Shown piece after piece: positions 1 through 6,968 of a stretch of 10,936 nucleotides of DNA (the first letter of the stretch is position 1; every line of letters starts with the position of its first letter). Both the position numbers and the translations under genes were made by a program. Under the pieces are notes generated by a model, which had not been told where the DNA came from, searched no databases, and was given only the letters and a program-made list of their open reading frames with translations. The DNA lies in the NCBI GenBank assembly GCA_964540025.1, contig CAZIKQ010000050.1, positions 1 to 10,936 of the forward strand. The letters run 5' to 3'. Source of the stretch: RGIG250 sp964540025. Lineage in GTDB: Bacteria; Bacillota; Negativicutes; Selenomonadales; Selenomonadaceae.

Positions 1-113
1 ATAGGGGAGGTGGCGGCGAAGCCGCCGGAGGGGTGACAGACAAATCAATGGTTTTACTGCTTTACCCCCGATCATCTGTCACCCCACCGGCCTACCGGTC
101 ACCTCTTTACCGG
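1..113. repeat. Hairpin-rich intergenic repeat (partial, cut by window edge)
   Basis: Two nested structures are visible. A compact hairpin GGCGGC-GAA-GCCGCC lies at 12-26. A longer inverted repeat has arms at 25-40 and 75-90, each 16 bases with one mismatch (CCGGAGGGGTGACAGA against CCGGTGGGGTGACAGA on the other strand), separated by 34 bases. It lies directly after the stop codon of the epimerase gene. There is no T-tract on the minus strand, so it is not a classical terminator. The GC-rich hairpin flanked by short G/C blocks resembles repeated intergenic palindromes of Bacillota genomes; that resemblance is from memory and untested. Confidence 0.5.
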
Positions 114-1547
114 CTAATACGCCAAAGCGCCGGCTCTATCCAAATAGCGAATAAAGTTAAACACGGAAGCCGGATTTATCCGGCTCTCCTCCAGCAAAAC
201 CTTTGCAATTTCCGCGCCGGTATAGCCGCCGGTTTTTATAAGCTCGCCGGCCCGTCGATAATAAGGTGCTTCCGCTTCCCTTTCCTGCCTGAAGCTCACC
301 TTGAGACCGGCTTTACTGATCAGCCTGAAACCATTCTCCACTGCCGCGAATTCATAGAAGGGGGCAAAGCCCAGCGGTTTATCCATGGGCATCGACACGG
401 GCATATATTCCCTGATGACCCTGAGCATCAGCCGCCTTAAATCCTCAGCATCCGAAAAACTGTAGCGGGGCGACTGTATCTCGCCGGTAGGATGCTCGTC
501 GTCGGCATCAGTGGGACAAGACAGCCGCAGGGTTTTATCAGCCATATTGATGATAAAACCGGTGCAGCAGCTGATGGTATTCGTTATTTCTATCGACGCG
601 GATTCTTCCCCCTCATAAGAACGCCCCGCTTTCGTAAGATTGCCCAGCAGGGACTCAGGATAGCGGCCTAAAAGCTCTACGAACAGCAATTCATCGGGAG
701 TGAAGCTTTCCATAATTTCCTGGAAAATTTCCCGGGAAAGCAGGGAAAAGCGATGAATGGTAATCTGCGTTTTTTGACTGTCCGCCGCAATGATTCTCCG
801 CACCCGCTCCGGATTGCGCATGGCCACCGCCGTGGTAATCTGCGGCGCTTTACCTAAATTTTCCTCGAAGATCCCCGCAAATTTCTCATAGTCAGGATTG
901 TCCAAAGGCTCCGTGGCAAAATACAGCACGCCCTCTCCGGCGGCCCGCCCTACTATATCCTTTACGACGTCTAAAACTCCCTGCCACAGGCGTAAATTTT
1001 CTGCCCCAGCCCGAAAAAGCTTCTGCAAAGGCTCCGAGCTGAGGGCGCAGAAAGGACAGCCCACACTGCAGCCCACCGCCAGTTCAAAAACCAGCGGAAC
1101 GTGGACGAAGGCAAAGTTATCCCCGCCGAATTGTCCCCAGCAGCGATTTACCTGCTTTTGTCTCCACCTTTTGAAAGCCGCGTTTTTCGGAACGTCCAAT
1201 TCCTCCTGAGCCCTGGTCCGCCAATGGACTTTTTCCTGCATATAGGCAAAATACATCTTTGTCCCCTCGGACAATCGTTCCGGCGGAACTGACAGCAGGC
1301 CCTCATCCAATAATTTAATGAAATCCTCCGCCTCATCAGCGGGAATATCCAGCTTAATTTTGTGCAGCGCCTCTGACGGATTGCGCTTGAAGACTTCCCT
1401 GAACCTGCCGTCATTGCAGAACCAGTCGGCCAATCGCTTTCTCTCCGCCACCAGACGCTTCTGCCGGGGATCGGCCCCACTGCGGCAGATAGGGGGAAAT
1501 TCTCCGATGCAGCGGTAAAATTTTTCTAATTGCTCCTGTGCTTCCAT
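114..1547 (-). CDS. PoyD-like radical SAM peptide epimerase (proteusin maturation)
   Basis: A 477-residue radical SAM enzyme expected to convert L- to D-residues in the precursor core. The [4Fe-4S] motif is C160-x3-C164-x2-C167, embedded in FELAVGCSVGCPFCALS, close to the FELxxGCSVGCWFCG signature I associate with PoyD/OspD epimerases; the length of about 480 is also typical. In that family a C-terminal-half cysteine donates the hydrogen atom; C327, C328 (ISCCTGF) and C344 (RLSCPT) are candidates, and which one acts cannot be decided here. Residues 40-80 (tryptophan, then FREVF, NPSEAL) look like an NHLP/Nif11 leader helix. Start ATG at 1547 has GGAGG 7 bases upstream. It follows the second methyltransferase by 13 bases, so it is the last visible gene of the operon. 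Family membership is fairly sure; epimerisation is inferred from family. Confidence 0.85.
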   Translation of the reverse strand: MEAQEQLEKFYRCIGEFPPICRSGADPRQKRLVAERKRLADWFCNDGRFREVFKRNPSEALHKIKLDIPADEAEDFIKLLDEGLLSVPPERLSEGTKMYFAYMQEKVHWRTRAQEELDVPKNAAFKRWRQKQVNRCWGQFGGDNFAFVHVPLVFELAVGCSVGCPFCALSSEPLQKLFRAGAENLRLWQGVLDVVKDIVGRAAGEGVLYFATEPLDNPDYEKFAGIFEENLGKAPQITTAVAMRNPERVRRIIAADSQKTQITIHRFSLLSREIFQEIMESFTPDELLFVELLGRYPESLLGNLTKAGRSYEGEESASIEITNTISCCTGFIINMADKTLRLSCPTDADDEHPTGEIQSPRYSFSDAEDLRRLMLRVIREYMPVSMPMDKPLGFAPFYEFAAVENGFRLISKAGLKVSFRQEREAEAPYYRRAGELIKTGGYTGAEIAKVLLEESRINPASVFNFIRYLDRAGALAY

Positions 1548-1560
1548 CCTATTTCCTCCC

Positions 1561-3456
1561 TTACCGGCCCTGAACCTTTACAACCCCCACCGGCAGCTCG
1601 GGGGCTTGTATATTAGCCAGCCGCTCTCCGCCCACCGCCAAAGCTAAAACTTCGTTGCCAATCTTAACCAACAGTCCTGCTTCTGCCAAATAATTTACCG
1701 CCTCATCGATGGCCGCCGCATCATAGCCCGAGGCTTTTTCCCTTAACGCATCGACGGTGATTGCCGAGTCTGCCAGTTCATATACAACCTTTTCCGCTCC
1801 GGACAGGGTATAGGAAAAATGCTTTGCGCAATTACGCAGATCCAAAATGTCGATAGTTTCTCCCCGGACTACATAGCTTAAATGGGATCCACTGACAAAT
1901 TCCTTAATCCAGCTATCGATCCATTCATCCAGCTCCTGAAACACTGCCTCCTTAGCCGGATCCGGCACGAACCCGGCATTATCAAACACATCGGCAATGT
2001 CCTCAATGAAATCCTCACCCAGAGAACCGGCAAATTTGTAGTTAAAAAACGGTTCCAATTTTAAGCCGTAGTCAGCGGGGCTCTTATTATACAGGCTGTT
2101 TCCCTGATACAGGACGGTGCTTAAATGAGCAGGAGGCGGCAAATGGCTTAAATACCTGGACAACCGCAAGGTTTCCGCATAATATTCGGCTTTATCAAAG
2201 GGCATTTCCTTCAGCATATTCCAAACGACGGTAATGCCGTACTGCCTGCATCTTTTCAGAAGCTCGATGTGCTTGATGGCCCGATTGCCCTTATTCATCA
2301 GATTTAATAAATCATCCTGCAAAGCCTCGATTCCCGGCTGGAGCAGGACAAAACCCGCCTGCCGCAGCTGTTTCACCTGCCCCGCGGTTAAATTGGATTT
2401 AACCTCCGCAAAAAATCTGTATTTTGTTTGGGAATTTATCAGCCTTGGGGTCAGCTCAGAAATGTGCCGGGGACTCAAAATACAATCCGTAAAAACAAAG
2501 GACGAAATACCGTGGCGGTTTTGCAAATGCTCCAATTCCGCAAAAAGCCGCTCCGCCGGTTTTGCCCGGTAGCAGATGACCTCCCGAGACGTATGGATGC
2601 CGCAAAAGGTACAGGGATGTTTTTCTCCCCACCAGCACCCCCGGGAGCCTTCAATCAGCAGACAGGGCTCGATATTCTTTTCAAAACCGCAGGCTCTCAA
2701 TTCTTGAAAATAGTCGGCAAAATCCACAAAAGCACAGGTTTCCAACGATGGCCTGACCCCATTTACAAAATCTGCTCCCGGCAGCATCAGGCTGGGATAC
2801 TCCCTTTGAACCTCTTTAATGTCCTGCCCTTCCAGTAATTTCCGGCACACCGCCGGAAAAACCTGATCCGCCTCGCCGGAAAAAACCCCGTCCACAAAAT
2901 CAAAGGACTCGGCCAGAACCAGACCTCTTCGGCCGGTACAATTATTCCCGCCTAAAAGCGTAATTACCTCTGGCCGGCGCTGCTTAATGATTCTGAACAG
3001 CGCCAGGGAAGCATTGCGCTGCTCATAGGTAATATCGCCGCCAACTATTTTCGGCTTGCGCGACAGGATATGGTCCGCCAGCCGGTTCAGATAATCCTCC
3101 ACCTTCGGTTCCACGGCTTTATAAAGCTTTTGCATTCCCTCATTCCAGATTTGGTTTACCGCTTTTCTCCCGGCAACAGTCTTGTCAATGCGGTCAAAAA
3201 AATCCGCTGCCGTATAGCTATCCTTATACCCAACATAAGGCTTGAACAAACACTCTCCTATGAGCATAAACATCTTGTTGTACTGCAAAAAACCGTGATA
3301 TTCCTTCAGACCGGTTTCCCGGGCGAAACGCATATTCCCGTATAAAACTTCCACATCCAGGTTTTCCGCCCTGCATTCCGCCGCCAGCACGCTTAAAGCC
3401 ATACTGGGATGGCCCAGCTGGGAAAAGGGCATATGAACCAGGCAGATCTCAGACAT
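1561..3456 (-). CDS. B12-binding radical SAM RiPP C-methyltransferase, PoyB/PoyC-like (second copy)
   Basis: A 631-residue protein of the RiPP maturation radical SAM protein 1 type. The N-terminal half (about 1-215) is a cobalamin-binding-like domain, opening with MSEICLVHMPFSQLGHPSMA and containing LLGGNNC and FSGEAD. The radical SAM core carries the unusual C274-x7-C282-x2-C285 motif in SRGCWWGEKHPCTFC, characteristic of this family. The C-terminal 100 residues (ILDLRNCA, YTLSG) look like a small winged-helix tail. Family precedent (PoyB/PoyC) is radical C-methylation of unactivated carbons in the core, for example Val side chains. I place the start at ATG 3456, not at the open frame's upstream limit (3507): a G-rich site precedes it, the conserved N-terminus begins there, and it overlaps the previous stop in ATGTCTGA, implying translational coupling. 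Confidence 0.87.
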   Translation of the reverse strand: MSEICLVHMPFSQLGHPSMALSVLAAECRAENLDVEVLYGNMRFARETGLKEYHGFLQYNKMFMLIGECLFKPYVGYKDSYTAADFFDRIDKTVAGRKAVNQIWNEGMQKLYKAVEPKVEDYLNRLADHILSRKPKIVGGDITYEQRNASLALFRIIKQRRPEVITLLGGNNCTGRRGLVLAESFDFVDGVFSGEADQVFPAVCRKLLEGQDIKEVQREYPSLMLPGADFVNGVRPSLETCAFVDFADYFQELRACGFEKNIEPCLLIEGSRGCWWGEKHPCTFCGIHTSREVICYRAKPAERLFAELEHLQNRHGISSFVFTDCILSPRHISELTPRLINSQTKYRFFAEVKSNLTAGQVKQLRQAGFVLLQPGIEALQDDLLNLMNKGNRAIKHIELLKRCRQYGITVVWNMLKEMPFDKAEYYAETLRLSRYLSHLPPPAHLSTVLYQGNSLYNKSPADYGLKLEPFFNYKFAGSLGEDFIEDIADVFDNAGFVPDPAKEAVFQELDEWIDSWIKEFVSGSHLSYVVRGETIDILDLRNCAKHFSYTLSGAEKVVYELADSAITVDALREKASGYDAAAIDEAVNYLAEAGLLVKIGNEVLALAVGGERLANIQAPELPVGVVKVQGR

Positions 3457-5359
3457 AATCCTGCCCCCTGTACTCCCTGAGCCGCACGTGACCGGCCGGC
3501 GGCTCATCTCGTGACGGCAGGGGAGATTTTTTCAGCAGCACCAGCGACAATAGTTCACCGTTGATCTCCACCAGCCAGCTGTTTTTCAAAAGCCGCTCCA
3601 TCGCCGTTTCTATTTCTTCGTTACCATAGCTCGCCGCCAGCCCGACCACGCAAGTCTGTTTTTTGACAACGCTGTCCGCTCGCAGCAGCAATTCAGCCGC
3701 GCACCCGGTCAGCCTTGTGTACAGCTGCCCGGCGCAATCTCTCAAGTCGATAACCTCCAGCCCATCCTCCGTAACATTACCCTCCAGGCGCTCTGCCCCT
3801 AAACTATGAAACCGTTCCTGCCAGATTTGAACCTGTTTCAGCAGCTCTTTGCAGACGGGCCGGGAAAAATCGTTACAATAAAACGACGTGCCATCATCCT
3901 GCCTTTTGAAAAAATAAGCTATTTTCTCCGGCTCCAGCTCCCTGGGGAAAATGTATTGACAGGCCGGTACAGGCGTAAGCTCTAATCCGTATCTTTCCGG
4001 CTGCGCCTGATAGACGCTGAACCGGTCATAGCGCAGCTTGAAAACAGCGTCAGGCGGTTGAAGGTGGCCCAGCCGCTTAATGAGCTCGATTTCTTCCCGA
4101 TACCATTCTTCCCGGTCATCGGGAAAGTCACATAGCAGCAGCCAGCAGCAGCGTATGCCCAGTTCGGACAGCCGCTTGAGAAGCTCAATATGCCGGACAG
4201 CGCTGTTCCCCTTGTTCATCAGCCGCAACAGATCGTCCTGCAGGGCCTCTATTCCCGGTTGTACCCACTTTACCCCGGCATCAGCCAGCCTGCGCAGCTG
4301 CGGCAGGCCGGTATTTGATTTAATCTCATACATGATGTTTAGATTCAGCGGCTGTAATGAGGGCAGCGCCTTCTCAATAAACTCCGGGGCCAAAATACAA
4401 TCGACCGCAAAGAAATTGCGGACGCCGTATTTTTCATAATAGTAATTATACTCGTAAATTACCCGCTCCGGACTTTTCCGGCGAAAAACTCTCGATCCGC
4501 CGTTCATTCCGCAGAAGCTGCAGGGGTGCTTTTCTCCCCACCAGCACCCCCGGCTGCTTTCCACCAGCAGTCCCGTCTCGATAAAATCCTTCCAGGAGTA
4601 CTGCTCCAGACTGTTAAAATAGTCGGCAAAGTCCGGCAGAGGCATTTCGTCCAACACTTCGGTAAAGCCCGCCGCGCAGGGCTGCTGATATTCTTTGGTG
4701 AAAATGCATTCGTATTGAGGAAACTGCCTGACGCCCCTTAACAATTCCCGGCAAAACTCAGCCCAGAAGCTGTCCGCTTCACCGCTTATAACGTAATCGA
4801 AATCATCTATCTTCCTGGCCAGCTCGGCCCCCATTTCCCTTTCGCAGTTTGGCCCGCCGATAACGGTAATTATTTGCGGATTACGCTGTTTCAACTTTTT
4901 GCAAAGAGCGATGCAGGCACAATTCTGCTGGGTAGTGCTGGATACGGCGACTATCCTTGGCTGCCCCCGCAGGACCTCATCTACAGTCTCCTCCAGGAAC
5001 TCATCGACTCGGCTCCGCATTTCCTCAAACCAATCGCACATGGCGTTTAATTGAGCCGCCGGCACAAACTCCCTCAACTGCCCCCTGAAAAAATCCCGGT
5101 AGCCTGAGGGCGCGCTGTCTTCAAAAGCCGCCTTGCTGAAAATATATTCGCCAACCAGGGCCTCTCTGTACGAACCGCTGTTAGCTGCCAGACAGTACCT
5201 GTCCAGTCCGACAACATCGGCAAACCGCAGATTGGCATAAAACACTTTAGACCGTAAGCCCACGGCCTTGAGGCAGCTATGAAGCAGACTGAGAGAAAGC
5301 GCCGGGTTTTCCGGATTCTGAAACGGCAAGGCCACAAAGCAGACATCATAAGCTGACAT
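3449..5359 (-). CDS. B12-binding radical SAM RiPP C-methyltransferase, PoyB/PoyC-like (first copy)
   Basis: A 636-residue paralogue of the next gene with the same architecture: cobalamin-binding-like N-terminus (VIGGPNC near 167-172, ISGEADSF near 191-198), radical SAM core with C272-x7-C280-x2-C283 in SRGCWWGEKHPCSFCGMNGG, the shared segment VQPGIEALQDDLLRLMNKGN near 366-385, and a C-terminal IDLRDCA tail. Expected role is radical C-methylation of the proteusin core using SAM and methylcobalamin in the cytoplasm. The start is set at ATG 5359 (MSAYDVCFVALPF) because the family N-terminus begins there and GAGG lies 7 bases upstream; the open frame upstream to 5521 runs antisense-free but overlaps the precursor and reads as low-complexity Arg/Pro sequence. 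It lies 91 bases after the precursor stop, across a hairpin. It may act on different core positions than its partner; that is inference. Confidence 0.87.
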   Translation of the reverse strand: MSAYDVCFVALPFQNPENPALSLSLLHSCLKAVGLRSKVFYANLRFADVVGLDRYCLAANSGSYREALVGEYIFSKAAFEDSAPSGYRDFFRGQLREFVPAAQLNAMCDWFEEMRSRVDEFLEETVDEVLRGQPRIVAVSSTTQQNCACIALCKKLKQRNPQIITVIGGPNCEREMGAELARKIDDFDYVISGEADSFWAEFCRELLRGVRQFPQYECIFTKEYQQPCAAGFTEVLDEMPLPDFADYFNSLEQYSWKDFIETGLLVESSRGCWWGEKHPCSFCGMNGGSRVFRRKSPERVIYEYNYYYEKYGVRNFFAVDCILAPEFIEKALPSLQPLNLNIMYEIKSNTGLPQLRRLADAGVKWVQPGIEALQDDLLRLMNKGNSAVRHIELLKRLSELGIRCCWLLLCDFPDDREEWYREEIELIKRLGHLQPPDAVFKLRYDRFSVYQAQPERYGLELTPVPACQYIFPRELEPEKIAYFFKRQDDGTSFYCNDFSRPVCKELLKQVQIWQERFHSLGAERLEGNVTEDGLEVIDLRDCAGQLYTRLTGCAAELLLRADSVVKKQTCVVGLAASYGNEEIETAMERLLKNSWLVEINGELLSLVLLKKSPLPSRDEPPAGHVRLREYRGQDYV

Positions 5360-5378
5360 GATAATCCTCAAGCGATAT

Positions 5379-5443
5379 AAAAAACGGCGCCGCCAGCCAA
5401 ATATTCCCTGACGGTACCGTAATGAAAAAAGCCCTGGGCGGCG
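5379..5443 (-). terminator. Attenuator-like hairpin between precursor and maturases
   Basis: On the minus strand, CGCCGCCCAG (5443-5434) can pair with CTGGCGGCG (5396-5388), nine pairs with one bulged base. CCG and a T6 tract (5384-5379) follow. The 37-base loop contains one of two CGGTACCG palindromes (5412-5419); the other, 5442-5449, overlaps the base of the stem, so pairing of the two CGGTACCG boxes would compete with the terminator stem. A partial terminator here fits the common RiPP layout of abundant precursor and scarce enzymes. Confidence 0.5.
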
Positions 5444-5450
5444 GTACCGA

Positions 5451-6002
5451 TCAGATGAATATAACTGCCCCGGCAACGACGGCAAAAGCGGCCCCGGCAG
5501 CCACATTGACCCCCGCGGCATAGTTCACGGCCGCGCCGGCATTTACCGCCGCCCCAACGTTTATGTGAACCGCGTAATTAACGTTGGTCACCTTATTTAC
5601 ATTTTTACCTCCTCTTCTCCTGCCGCCGGCAACCATGTCCAGTTCCGCATCACTTAGAACGTCCGGCTGCTTTTTAAGTATAACATGCCGTAATTTCTCC
5701 GTATTCTGCACGATAACGACCCGCTCGCCTTCCGGCACAATTTCCTCATCCGTCTCGACCATGCTCAATAGCATCTTTGTCAATTCCCGCACAGTTTCAG
5801 CCACCTGCACATGGGGCAAAACAACATAAATGTCAGTCTGCTCAGCCTCAACAACCTTATACTCCACATTTTCCTCAACCGGAAGGCCGGCTTCAACAAG
5901 AACTGCCTTAGTGTCATTTATAAAGCGCTCTTTGAAGTCAGGGTCGTCCCAGCATCTGGAAACAAGCTCCCCGTAGGTAATTTCCAAATTTTTACCATCC
6001 AT
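5451..6002 (-). CDS. Proteusin precursor: NHLP leader with polytheonamide-like Asn-ladder core
   Basis: A 183-residue RiPP precursor. The leader (1-127) has the nitrile-hydratase-alpha-like pattern: CWDDPDFKERF near 17-27, LVEAGLPVEENVEYKVVE near 35-52, IYVVLP near 58-63, and it ends LSDAELDMVAGG (116-127). The enzyme's metal motif CxxCSC is absent, so it is not a hydratase. The core (from R128, or K133 if cleaved after RRRGG) has Asn at 136, 142, 148, 154, 160 and 166, exactly every six residues, with extra Asn at 134 and 140. Other positions are mostly Val, Ala and Gly, and the end is hydrophobic (FAVVAGAVIFI). Polytheonamide and aeronamide use this spacing to form a side-chain Asn ladder on a beta-helix. 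ATG 6002 has AAGGAGG 7 bases upstream. It heads an operon with two C-methyltransferases and an epimerase. Identity as precursor is near certain; the product structure is inferred. Confidence 0.93.
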   Translation of the reverse strand: MDGKNLEITYGELVSRCWDDPDFKERFINDTKAVLVEAGLPVEENVEYKVVEAEQTDIYVVLPHVQVAETVRELTKMLLSMVETDEEIVPEGERVVIVQNTEKLRHVILKKQPDVLSDAELDMVAGGRRRGGKNVNKVTNVNYAVHINVGAAVNAGAAVNYAAGVNVAAGAAFAVVAGAVIFI

Positions 6003-6034
6003 AACATTTCCTCCTTAATAATGTTCACTACCAT

Positions 6035-6078
6035 ATTTAATATACCAGACTGCCGTGTTACAATGGTATAAGGTAACA
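6035..6078 (-). promoter_or_regulatory. Putative promoter and interleaved dyads upstream of the precursor
   Basis: A weak sigma-A-like promoter can be read on the minus strand: TTGTAA (6063-6058), 17-base spacer, TTAAAT (6040-6035), ending 32 bases before the start codon. Two perfect inverted repeats overlap it: TGTTAC-N11-GTAACA (arms 6056-6061 and 6073-6078) and TATACCA-N16-TGGTATA (arms 6041-6047 and 6064-6070). They are interleaved and cover the -35 and spacer, which suggests operator sites. The hexamers are only 4/6 matches, so an alternative sigma factor is possible. Confidence 0.4.
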
Positions 6079-6081
6079 TAC

Positions 6082-6114
6082 AAAAATCCCGCCGGAGGAA
6101 CCGCCCTCACCGGC
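6082..6114 (-). terminator. Terminator after the anti-sigma kinase gene
   Basis: Seven bases past the kinase stop, the minus strand reads GCCG-GT-GAGG, loop GCGGTT, CCTC-CGGC, then GGGA and T5. This is an eight-pair stem with a two-base bulge. It separates the regulatory pair from the precursor operon, so the latter needs its own promoter. Confidence 0.6.
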
Positions 6115-6120
6115 AATTTC

Positions 6121-6546
6121 TCAGGGAACTGCCCGGTCAAAAAATAACCGCAAAATATTTTTCCCGTCCTTGTAATCATATTCTCGCTTAACGGTAAATT
6201 TTTCGATGAAAACTCTGCCCCACCCTCCGGGACTGCGCTCCTCCAACGGGATACGGGCGTCCGCCCGGATTCCTTCCAGGGGATTAAGGGGAATCCCTTC
6301 ATCTTCGATCAGGATCATAAACAGCTCTTCTTGAAAGCCCAGGCCCACGTTCATAATTCTACGGCTCTCCCAGCCAGCCGGATAGGCGTAATCGACAATG
6401 TTCGCCAAAGCCTCCTCGGCCACCAGCAACATCCGGGGAATCTGCCGTGAAGGCAATATCCGTTTAAGCTCTTCCTCAAGCCAGGCTAAACACTCCGCCA
6501 GAGCCGCCTCCTCTGCCGAAAAACTTTTTTCCCGCAGCAGCTCCAT
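6121..6546 (-). CDS. Anti-sigma factor-type serine kinase (SpoIIAB/RsbW-like HATPase)
   Basis: A 141-residue GHKL ATPase domain of the anti-sigma kinase kind. The N-box is visible as EEALANIVDYAYP (44-56, with E45 and N49), the G1-type loop as EDEGIPLNPLE (81-91) and the glycine-rich lid as GGWGRVFIEKF (107-117). Such proteins bind a sigma factor or another target and phosphorylate a STAS partner on serine using ATP. Start ATG 6546 has AAGAGG about 10 bases upstream, and the STAS stop lies 3 bases before it, so the two are a coupled pair. No sigma factor gene is visible, so the target is unknown. The length matches the stand-alone family. It lies directly upstream of the RiPP operon but is separated by a terminator. 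Confidence 0.85.
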   Translation of the reverse strand: MELLREKSFSAEEAALAECLAWLEEELKRILPSRQIPRMLLVAEEALANIVDYAYPAGWESRRIMNVGLGFQEELFMILIEDEGIPLNPLEGIRADARIPLEERSPGGWGRVFIEKFTVKREYDYKDGKNILRLFFDRAVP

Positions 6547-6549
6547 GCT

Positions 6550-6858
6550 TTATACCTCTTGAATCGTGAAAAACGAATCGAAGCCGGACATTTCCAAAAC
6601 CTCAAGAACCAGAGCATTTACATTGGCAAGCACCACCGGCACCTTCCGGCTGCCGGCTGATTTTGCGATGACCAGCAACGCCCGCAAACCGGCGCTGCTT
6701 ATGTATTCCAACCTCTGACAATCCAATATCAGTGTATGCAGGGAAGAATCAAAAACTTCTAACACCTGCGCCTGAAACGAACCGCTGGTCACGGTGTCCA
6801 CCCGCCCGACCACCTGCAAAACTGCCTTTTTATCTCCAATATGCTTGATTATTTCCAT
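6550..6858 (-). CDS. STAS-domain anti-sigma factor antagonist (SpoIIAA/RsbV-like)
   Basis: A 102-residue single STAS domain. The phospho-acceptor motif is YISSAGLR (52-59); by alignment with SpoIIAA, S55 should be the residue phosphorylated by the partner kinase. VVGRVDTVTSGSF (17-28) and LILDCQRLEYI (43-53) are the usual STAS strands. In its unphosphorylated form it would bind the kinase encoded just downstream and release the kinase's target. Start ATG 6858 is preceded by GGGAGAGG. It is the first gene of the minus-strand pair and is divergent from the membrane phosphatase, separated by 110 bases. A role as part of a sulfate transporter is excluded because there is no membrane domain. Confidence 0.9.
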   Translation of the reverse strand: MEIIKHIGDKKAVLQVVGRVDTVTSGSFQAQVLEVFDSSLHTLILDCQRLEYISSAGLRALLVIAKSAGSRKVPVVLANVNALVLEVLEMSGFDSFFTIQEV

Positions 6859-6968
6859 AGCCTCTCCCTTCTGACCTACCCCTCACCCTGTATACATTCT
6901 CCATCCCGTTTTTAATTTCCTGCAAACCAACTGACTATTTATCAACTGTCCGAAAGGAAATTTGAGAA
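6859..6968. promoter_or_regulatory. Divergent intergenic control region (STAS / PP2C)
   Basis: These 110 bases must hold promoters in both directions. I see an AT-rich middle (6909-6940) but no convincing pair of -35/-10 hexamers on either strand. Control by the alternative sigma factor that this module may release is possible and not testable here. Confidence 0.4.

Noticed and set aside
33..440. Plus-strand open frame of 135 codons
   Set aside because: It is antisense to the epimerase gene, which has clear motifs; no family pattern is seen in it.
2428..2838. Plus-strand open frame of 136 codons
   Set aside because: It is the antisense shadow of the radical SAM core of the second methyltransferase.
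5360..5521. N-terminal extension of the first methyltransferase (upstream of ATG 5359)
   Set aside because: It overlaps the precursor core, reads as Arg/Pro-rich low-complexity sequence, and the family N-terminus with a ribosome site begins at 5359.
5454..5606. CRISPR or DNA tandem repeat in the core region
   Set aside because: The six-residue periodicity is at protein level; codons differ between units, and there are no repeat-spacer units.
5622..6002. Nitrile hydratase alpha subunit gene
   Set aside because: The similarity is limited to the leader-like fold; the metal-binding CxxCSC motif is absent and a repetitive core follows VAGG, as in NHLP precursors.
6550..6858. STAS domain of a sulfate permease
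   Set aside because: It is a single soluble domain paired with a kinase and a PP2C, which defines an anti-sigma antagonist.
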